From Burkholderiales bacterium (GTDB lineage: Bacteria; Pseudomonadota; Gammaproteobacteria; Burkholderiales; Burkholderiaceae_C): a stretch of 48,940 bases of DNA. Numbering within the stretch: the stretch's first letter is position 1; each line of letters opens with the position of its first letter. Positions 43,982 through 48,940 of the stretch are shown in pieces. Location: assembly GCA_003963075.1 (NCBI GenBank), contig RXJV01000004.1, positions 1 to 48,940 on the forward strand, read 5' to 3'. The notes beneath the pieces are model-generated. The model saw only the letters and a program-made list of their open reading frames with translations, was not told the origin of the DNA and ran no database searches. Position numbers and translations under genes: made by a program.

Positions 43982-44944
43982 ATGACCCGCGCCCTGCCCC
44001 TGCACCACCACCTCCGCGACGCCAGCCCCCTTGTCTACGGCTGCATGGCCCTCGGAGGGGACTGGGGCGGCGGCCCGCTCACCGAGGCCGACATCGCCCA
44101 GGCCCATGCCGCGGTCGAGGCCGCGCTGGAGATCGGCATCACCCTCTTCGACCACGCCGACATCTACCGCCGCGGCAAGGCCGAGGCCGTGTTCGGCCAG
44201 CTGCTGAAGCGCGACCCCAGCCTGCGTGCCCGCGTGCAGCTGCAGAGCAAATGCGGCATCCGCTTCGCCGATGACCGCGACGTTGGCCGCTACGACCTCA
44301 GCGCCGCCTACATCGAGGCCAGCGTCGACGGCATCCTGCAGCGCCTCGGCGTGGAGCAGATCGACATCCTGCTGCTGCACCGGCCCGACGCGCTGATGGA
44401 GCCCGCCGAGGTCGCCCAGGCCTTCGGCCGCCTCAAGGCCGCGGGCAAGGTGAACCACCTGGGCGTGTCCAATATGCACGCCGGGCAGATGCGCTGGCTG
44501 CAAACGGCACTGGCCGAGCCCCTGGTGGTGAACCAGCTGGAGCTGAGCCTGGCCAAGCTGGACGCCATCGACGGGGGCACCACCTTCAACGACCCGCAGG
44601 CCGCCACCCGCCCCGGCGGTATCGCCTGGGCCGGCACGCTGGAATACGCCCAGCAGCACGGCGTGCAGCTGCAGGCCTGGGGGTCGCTCGCGCAAGGCCG
44701 GTTCAACAACCCGGCGGCGTCGCCCGCCGCCCAGGCCGTGCACGACATCGCCGAGGCCCACCGCACGACCGCCAACGCCGTGCTGCTGGCCTGGCTGCTG
44801 CGGCACCCCGCGGGCATCCAGCCCATCATCGGCAGCGGCAACGCGGAGCGCATCCGCGCCTGCGGCGATGCGACGCGGCTTCAGCTGAGCCGGGAAGAGT
44901 GGTACCGGCTCTACGTGACGGCGCGTGGGCAGGCGCTGCCCTGA
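43982..44944 (+). CDS. Aldo/keto reductase (YdhF-like)
   Basis: NADPH-dependent oxidoreductase, 320 residues, TIM barrel. The catalytic tetrad is visible: Asp57 or Asp60 and Tyr62 (FDHADIY), Lys90 (LQSKCG) and His133 (LLLHRPD). NHLGVSNMHAGQM and PIIGSGNAERI (cofactor phosphate site) are typical of the YdhF/AKR group. ATG 43982 fits the homologous N-terminus and lies 4 bp after the previous stop, suggesting co-transcription. Substrate unknown. Convergent with the GNAT gene, 66 bp apart. Confidence 0.93.
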   Translation: MTRALPLHHHLRDASPLVYGCMALGGDWGGGPLTEADIAQAHAAVEAALEIGITLFDHADIYRRGKAEAVFGQLLKRDPSLRARVQLQSKCGIRFADDRDVGRYDLSAAYIEASVDGILQRLGVEQIDILLLHRPDALMEPAEVAQAFGRLKAAGKVNHLGVSNMHAGQMRWLQTALAEPLVVNQLELSLAKLDAIDGGTTFNDPQAATRPGGIAWAGTLEYAQQHGVQLQAWGSLAQGRFNNPAASPAAQAVHDIAEAHRTTANAVLLAWLLRHPAGIQPIIGSGNAERIRACGDATRLQLSREEWYRLYVTARGQALP

Positions 44945-45010
44945 CCGGGCGCAGCGCGCCCATCCATCGGCATCAAGAGGTCAGGATGCGCGCGCCTTGC
45001 CCGCCCGGCT

Positions 45011-45550
45011 TCAATCGGCGTCGCCGCCCACCATCGGCTGCCTCGGATGCAGCCTCGCCATCGCCAGCACATCCTCGTACGCCCCGTTGCGCATCGCATA
45101 GGCCTTGAGGCGCCCCTCGGGTGCAAAGCCGTGCCGCTCGTACAGCCGGATCGCGCGCTGGTTGTCGTGGAAGACGGTCAGCTCGATGCGCAGCACCTGG
45201 GCCCAGTTGTCGGCGTAGTCCAGCAGCGCCGTCATCAGCGCGTTGCCCACGCCCTGGCCCTGCGCGGCCTTGGCGACCGTGATGCCCAGCATCATCGCGT
45301 GGCGGCGGCGCACCGACGGGCCCACCGCATGCAGGCCGGCCAGGCCCACCGGCTTGTCGCCGAGGCAGGCGGCCAGCACGAGTTCGTTGGAGCCGGGGGC
45401 CGGCGGGTTCATGCCGGCGATGCGCTGGGCCCACAGCTCCTCGCTCGCGAACGGCAGCTGCAGCGTGCCGCCAAACACCTCGGGGTCGGCAAACTGTTCG
45501 GCGATGGCGGCAGCGTCAGCGGGTCTGACGCGGCGCAGGGTCAGGTTCAT
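45011..45550 (-). CDS. GNAT family N-acetyltransferase
   Basis: 179-residue acetyl-CoA-dependent acetyltransferase. LTLRRVRPADAAAIAEQFAD at the N-terminus, the acetyl-CoA-binding motif AAQGQGVGNALMTALLDYAD and VFHDNQRAIRLYERHGF are typical of the RimJ/RimL-like or YhhY-like group. The start has a strong AAGGAGG site located inside the upstream gene, with which it overlaps by 35 bp. Substrate (amine, amino acid or protein) unknown. Confidence 0.9.
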   Translation of the reverse strand: MNLTLRRVRPADAAAIAEQFADPEVFGGTLQLPFASEELWAQRIAGMNPPAPGSNELVLAACLGDKPVGLAGLHAVGPSVRRRHAMMLGITVAKAAQGQGVGNALMTALLDYADNWAQVLRIELTVFHDNQRAIRLYERHGFAPEGRLKAYAMRNGAYEDVLAMARLHPRQPMVGGDAD

Positions 45551-46577
45551 CGGCAGGGCCTCCTTGGGCCATCAATGTAGCCCGGCGCTCGTCGCGCGAC
45601 AGCGGCTTCAAGGCCTCCACCGCCGCGTGGAACCTCGCCCAGTTGCGCCCCTCGCGCTCGAACAGGCGCTCAAAGGCGGGCACCAGCTCGTCGTAGGCGG
45701 CCAGGATGGCGAAGCTGGCGTTGTTGGCGCGCTGGAACCAGGCTTCATACCCCGGCGCCTCGCGCGGCGCGCGTTCGCGCAGGTCGGCCATCACGGCGGC
45801 CTTGGCCGCGGCCCGCGACTCGGTGGGGCCGGCGTAGGCCTGCAGCAGCCGCTCGCGGCCTTCGCGGGCGAGCTTCAGGAAGCGCGCCCGCCGCTCGCGG
45901 CCGGCCTCGAACTCAGCCAGCGCCGCGGGCTTGTCCGCCAGCCACTGCCGCGCGCCGATCAGCTCGACCGCGCTGGCATAGGCTTCGTTGAAGCCGGTGT
46001 CGTCGGCCACGTAGACGCGCTGATGGGCCAGCTCGTGGAAGAGCATGGCCGCCAGCTCGCCCTCGGGGTAGCGGATGAAGGTGTTGAGCAGCGGGTCGCC
46101 TCCGAAGAGGCGGCTCCAGCCCAGGCTGGAGTAAGCGGGAATGGCCTGCACCTGCACCTCCCAGCCCTCGGCCTTCAAGGCCTTGGCGCGCTGCTTGGCC
46201 TCCTCAAGGTCGAACCAGCCCTGGTAGCCCGCGCAGCCCATGATCGGATAACACCAGGTCTTGAGGTCCAGGCCGAACTCGGGCGCCGCGATGACGTTCC
46301 AGACGACGGCCGGGCGGCCGAGGTCGGCATAGCGGCGGTAGCTGCTGTTGTCCGGCAGGGCCAGGCGCGTGCTGGCGAAGTCGCGCATCTGCTGGCTCAG
46401 CCGCAGGCGCTCGGCCAAATCGACCGGCGTGGCCGGGTCGGCCAGCACCTCGGGCACGGGGCGCGCGGCACGCACGACGGCGAGGTGGCCGCCTGCGGCC
46501 TGGCTCCAGTGGCTGATCGCGCTGCAGCCGCCGAGCGTCAGCACGGCAAGCGCTGCGAACAGCGAGCGCCGGATCAA
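45516..46577 (-). CDS. Putative zinc aminopeptidase lipoprotein (COG4324-like)
   Basis: 353-residue predicted lipoprotein. TTG 46577 is the best start: it forms a TTGA overlap with the stop of the molybdoenzyme gene and opens a clean signal (IRRSLFAALAVLTLGGC, Cys18). The zinc motif HELAH (181-185, in FHELAHQRVYV) and downstream Glu198 in FNEAYASAVE are as in the family of predicted aminopeptidases. WCYPIMGCAGYQGWF and GGDPLLNTF are further family segments. Substrate unknown. It overlaps the acetyltransferase gene by 35 bp. Confidence 0.87.
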   Translation of the reverse strand: MIRRSLFAALAVLTLGGCSAISHWSQAAGGHLAVVRAARPVPEVLADPATPVDLAERLRLSQQMRDFASTRLALPDNSSYRRYADLGRPAVVWNVIAAPEFGLDLKTWCYPIMGCAGYQGWFDLEEAKQRAKALKAEGWEVQVQAIPAYSSLGWSRLFGGDPLLNTFIRYPEGELAAMLFHELAHQRVYVADDTGFNEAYASAVELIGARQWLADKPAALAEFEAGRERRARFLKLAREGRERLLQAYAGPTESRAAAKAAVMADLRERAPREAPGYEAWFQRANNASFAILAAYDELVPAFERLFEREGRNWARFHAAVEALKPLSRDERRATLMAQGGPADEPDPAPRQTR

Positions 46578-48577
46578 GCCAGTTCCACTTGCACCAGGCA
46601 GTCGTAGAACGCCGGCGCGTTGCCCATGTCGGTCAGCCGCTGGTGGGTGACCTCGTTGACATTGGTGCCGGCCGCGCCCAGCTTGCGCCACCACACGCCC
46701 AGGCCGTTGACCACACCCGGCCTCGCACGCGGGCTGACCTTGAGCGTGGCCACGTAGCGGCCGCGGTCGTTGAAGGCGGCCACCCGGGCGCCGTCGAGCA
46801 GGCCGCGCGCCGCGGCGTCGTCGGCATGCATCTCGATGACCGGTTCGCCCTCGATGTCACGCAGGCTCTTCACGTTGACGAAGCTGCTGTTCAGGAAGTT
46901 GCGCGCCGGCGGCGAGATCATGGCCAGCGGGTAGCGCGCGGCCAGCTCGGGGGCGCTGGCTGCGCTCTCGTAGTTGGGCAGGTAGTCGGCACCGGCAGCC
47001 TGGGCGCGGCCGTTGGGCGTGTGGAAGCCGCCATCCGCGAACGGTGCCTCGGGGATGGGCAGGGACTGCCAGCCCTGGGTGCGGAGCAGGCCGAGGTCGA
47101 TGTCGGCGGTGAAGGCCTGAGCGGCGAGCTGCTCGTCGCTGTCGTGGAAGGCCGGATCGGTCAGGCCCATCGCCGCCGCCAGCTCGCGGAAGATCTGGGT
47201 GTTGGGCTTGGCTTCGCCGAGCGGCGCGATGGCCGGGTGGTTGAACAGCACATCGGTGTGGCCATAGCTGGTGTGCACGTCCAGGTGCTCGAGCTGCGTG
47301 GTGGCCGGCAGCACGTAGTCGGCCAGGTCGGCGGTGTCGGTCATGAAGTGCTCGAGCACGACGGTGAACAGGTCCTCGCGCTGGAAGCCCTTGACGACCT
47401 TGGGCGACTCCGGCGCCACCGCCACCGGGTTGCTGTTGTAGACGACCAGGGCCTCAATGGGCGGCTCGGCCTTCAGCAGCGCGTCGCCGATGGTGCTCAT
47501 ATTGACCATGCGCGGCGTGCGCCCGGCCAGCAGGTCGGGCCGCTCCAGCGCCGGATTCTTGAAGGGCGCAAACCAGCCCGAGGACGAGAGCAACACGCCG
47601 CCGCTGGCATGGCGCCACGCTCCGGTCAGGCACGGGAGCAGCGCGACCAGCCGCACCGCATTGCCGCCGCCGCGCACGCGCTGCAGGCCATAGTTCATCC
47701 GAATGGCCGCGGGGCTGGTCGTGCCGTAGTCGCGGGCCAGGCCGCGCACCTCGTCGGCGCTGATGCCGCAGACCTCGGCCACCCGCTCGGGCGGCCAGGC
47801 CAGGGCCTTGGCGCGCAGCTCGGCCCAGCCATCGACATGGCGGTCGATGTAGTCCTGGTCCAGCCAGCCGTGGGCGATCAGCTCGTGCATCAGGCCGAGC
47901 GCCAGCGCGCCGTCGGTGCCGGGCAGCACGGCGATGTGCTGGTGGCATTTGTCGGCCGTCTCGGTCTTGCGTGGGTCGATGCAGATCAGCTTGGCGCCGT
48001 CACGCTTGGCCTGGTTGGCATAGGTCCAGAAATGCAGGTTGGACGCGATGCTGTTGCTGCCCCAGATGATGATGAGCTTGGCGCCGGCGAAGTGGCGCGT
48101 GTGCATGCCCAGGCGCTGGCCGTAGGTCGCGTTCAGTGCAGCGACGCCGGCCGAGGCGCAGATGGTGCGGTCCAGGCGCGCCGCGCCCAGCGCATTCCAC
48201 AAGCGGCCGGCCATGGCCTCACCCTGGATCAGGCCCATGGTGCCGGCATAGCTGTAGGGCTGGATGCGCTGCGGGTCGCGGGCCGCGATGGCCTTCAGCC
48301 GCGCGGCGATGTCGGCCAGCGCCTCGGCCCAGCTCACCCGCACAAAGACCGGCGGCTCGGTCTTGCGGCTCACGCGCTTGAGCGGGTGGAGCAGGCGCTC
48401 CGCGTGGTAGGTGCGCTCGGGGTAGCGCGAGACCTTGGTGCACAGCGCGCCGTGGGTGCTTGGGTGCTCGGTCCGGCCCTGGACCTTGATGACCTTCTCG
48501 TTCTCCACCGTGACCTGCAGCGCGCAGGTGTCAGGGCAATCGTGGGGGCAGGCGCCGAAGACGGTGCGGGTGGACAT
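46574..48577 (-). CDS. Molybdopterin-dependent oxidoreductase with N-terminal [4Fe-4S] site
   Basis: Cytoplasmic (no Tat signal) bis-MGD enzyme of the DMSO reductase superfamily, 667 residues. The cluster ligands are Cys10, 14, 18 (CPHDCPDTC) and Cys46 (GALCTKV). Cofactor-binding segments: WGSNSIASNLHFW, DPRKTETADKCHQHI, LPGTDGALALGLM, YNSNPVAVAP and, in the C-terminal cap, HADDAAARGLLDGARV and FLNSSFVNV. Cys140 (RTICASAG) is the candidate molybdenum ligand by position. Reaction unknown; related proteins are annotated simply as molybdopterin oxidoreductases. First gene of a three-gene run with overlaps. Confidence 0.9.
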   Translation of the reverse strand: MSTRTVFGACPHDCPDTCALQVTVENEKVIKVQGRTEHPSTHGALCTKVSRYPERTYHAERLLHPLKRVSRKTEPPVFVRVSWAEALADIAARLKAIAARDPQRIQPYSYAGTMGLIQGEAMAGRLWNALGAARLDRTICASAGVAALNATYGQRLGMHTRHFAGAKLIIIWGSNSIASNLHFWTYANQAKRDGAKLICIDPRKTETADKCHQHIAVLPGTDGALALGLMHELIAHGWLDQDYIDRHVDGWAELRAKALAWPPERVAEVCGISADEVRGLARDYGTTSPAAIRMNYGLQRVRGGGNAVRLVALLPCLTGAWRHASGGVLLSSSGWFAPFKNPALERPDLLAGRTPRMVNMSTIGDALLKAEPPIEALVVYNSNPVAVAPESPKVVKGFQREDLFTVVLEHFMTDTADLADYVLPATTQLEHLDVHTSYGHTDVLFNHPAIAPLGEAKPNTQIFRELAAAMGLTDPAFHDSDEQLAAQAFTADIDLGLLRTQGWQSLPIPEAPFADGGFHTPNGRAQAAGADYLPNYESAASAPELAARYPLAMISPPARNFLNSSFVNVKSLRDIEGEPVIEMHADDAAARGLLDGARVAAFNDRGRYVATLKVSPRARPGVVNGLGVWWRKLGAAGTNVNEVTHQRLTDMGNAPAFYDCLVQVELA

Positions 48578-48940
48578 GGCAATCGCGAATCAGGGCAGAG
48601 CCGACATTCTCGCGCGGCACGCCTGAGCGGTTCGGTCAGAGGGGTCGGCAATGGCTGGATTGCGCTGGCCGGTTTGCAGCGATTGCGGTCCTTTGACTAG
48701 CCGAGCTCGAAGGCCGAAAGCGGTCGTTCAACGTTCGAGCTAACCCCGCGCGCGGAGGCAGGTACTGTAAGCCGGGACGGCGAGGATGGTAGTGGTGGCG
48801 CCGGCCCGGCTTACAGTGCCTGCCGTAGCGAGTCGGGGGTTGAGCGAATACGAAGGGACTTCCCACCTTCTGGCTGACGGCGTCGAGGCGCCAAGATTGA
48901 TGGTGCGAATCGTCAATCTGCAAGCCTGTGAAAGGGGAAG
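48578..48940. other. 363-bp region without convincing gene
   Basis: The first 60 bp or so probably hold the promoter of the molybdoenzyme gene. The remaining open frames (for example minus strand 48636-48923) show no domain, biased composition or ribosome-binding site. The only structure seen is the inverted repeat at 48757-48824. A frame from ATG 48900 runs off the right edge but is too short to judge. Confidence 0.6.
48757..48824. repeat. 20-bp inverted repeat with 28-bp spacer
   Basis: Left arm 48757-48776 (GGCAGGTACTGTAAGCCGGG) and right arm 48805-48824 (CCCGGCTTACAGTGCCTGCC) match at 19 of 20 positions, and the single difference still allows a G-U pair in RNA. No T-run follows, so a simple terminator is unlikely; a stem-loop RNA, operator or relic of a small element are possible. 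Confidence 0.8.

Noticed and set aside
46589..48700. Long plus-strand frame (703 codons) opposite the molybdoenzyme gene
   Set aside because: Shadow frame; the molybdopterin and [4Fe-4S] motifs are on the minus strand.
48700..48770. Possible integron attC-like recombination site (GTTCAAC and GCTAACC segments)
   Set aside because: The paired core sites and spacing of attC could not be aligned, and no integrase or cassette is visible.
48636..48923. 95-codon minus-strand open frame at the right end
   Set aside because: No ribosome-binding site, no domain, low-complexity basic composition, and it spans the inverted repeat.

Overview
The window is very GC-rich, with dense gene packing, many 4-bp ATGA/GTGA overlaps and GTG/TTG starts. 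Gene content and order (L25/Ctc and Pth, the his cluster next to a BolA gene and a YadGH-type ABC exporter, a PHA-granule-region protein, DUF4124, an Alvin-type ferredoxin) point to a betaproteobacterium of the order Burkholderiales, probably near the Rubrivivax/Leptothrix/Roseateles group. This placement is inferred from gene families and synteny only; there is no rRNA gene or database comparison behind it. No tRNA, rRNA, CRISPR array, IS element or prophage was recognised.

Layout. (1) 1-12938: the end of rplY (L25), its terminator, then on the minus strand an RND multidrug efflux operon (mdtA-mdtB-mdtC-like plus a NodT/OprM-like outer-membrane factor) followed by a DUF5666 lipoprotein gene. 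Divergent from it are pth and a small DUF4124-like gene. The efflux block separates rplY from pth, which are usually neighbours. (2) 12945-24925: a cobalamin riboswitch with an intrinsic terminator in front of an apparent operon: btuB, cobU, btuF, btuC, btuD, cbiA/cobB, cobO, a DUF1636 protein, cobD/cbiB, cobC, cobQ and finally a secreted S1/P1-type nuclease. It combines B12 capture, import, adenosylation, amidation and aminopropanol attachment; cobS, cobT and the ring-building genes are not here. (3) 24943-28007: a DUF1800-DUF1501 pair, minus strand. (4) 28145-38337, minus strand: ABC exporter, bolA, hisG, hisD, a PIN-toxin/RHH-antitoxin module, hisC, hisB, hisH, an intergenic repeat, hisA, hisF, rsmD, coaD and a 2[4Fe-4S] ferredoxin. 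The ferredoxin start region is present three times in 122-bp tandem units, producing two extra short overlapping ORFs. (5) 38477-44944: a TetR regulator, a TPR-like protein, two paralogous small secreted proteins, a WS/DGAT acyltransferase divergent from an acyl-CoA-binding protein, a PHA-region protein, a Sel1-repeat membrane protein and an aldo/keto reductase. (6) 45011-48577, minus strand: a molybdopterin oxidoreductase, a zinc aminopeptidase-like lipoprotein and a GNAT acetyltransferase; then 363 bp with no convincing gene but a 20-bp inverted repeat.

The features most worth a second look are the triplicated ferredoxin start region, the toxin-antitoxin module coupled to hisC inside the his operon (with a perfect inverted-repeat operator candidate), the duplicated C-terminal module of the MdtA-like adaptor, and the DUF1636 and nuclease genes riding on the B12-riboswitch operon.
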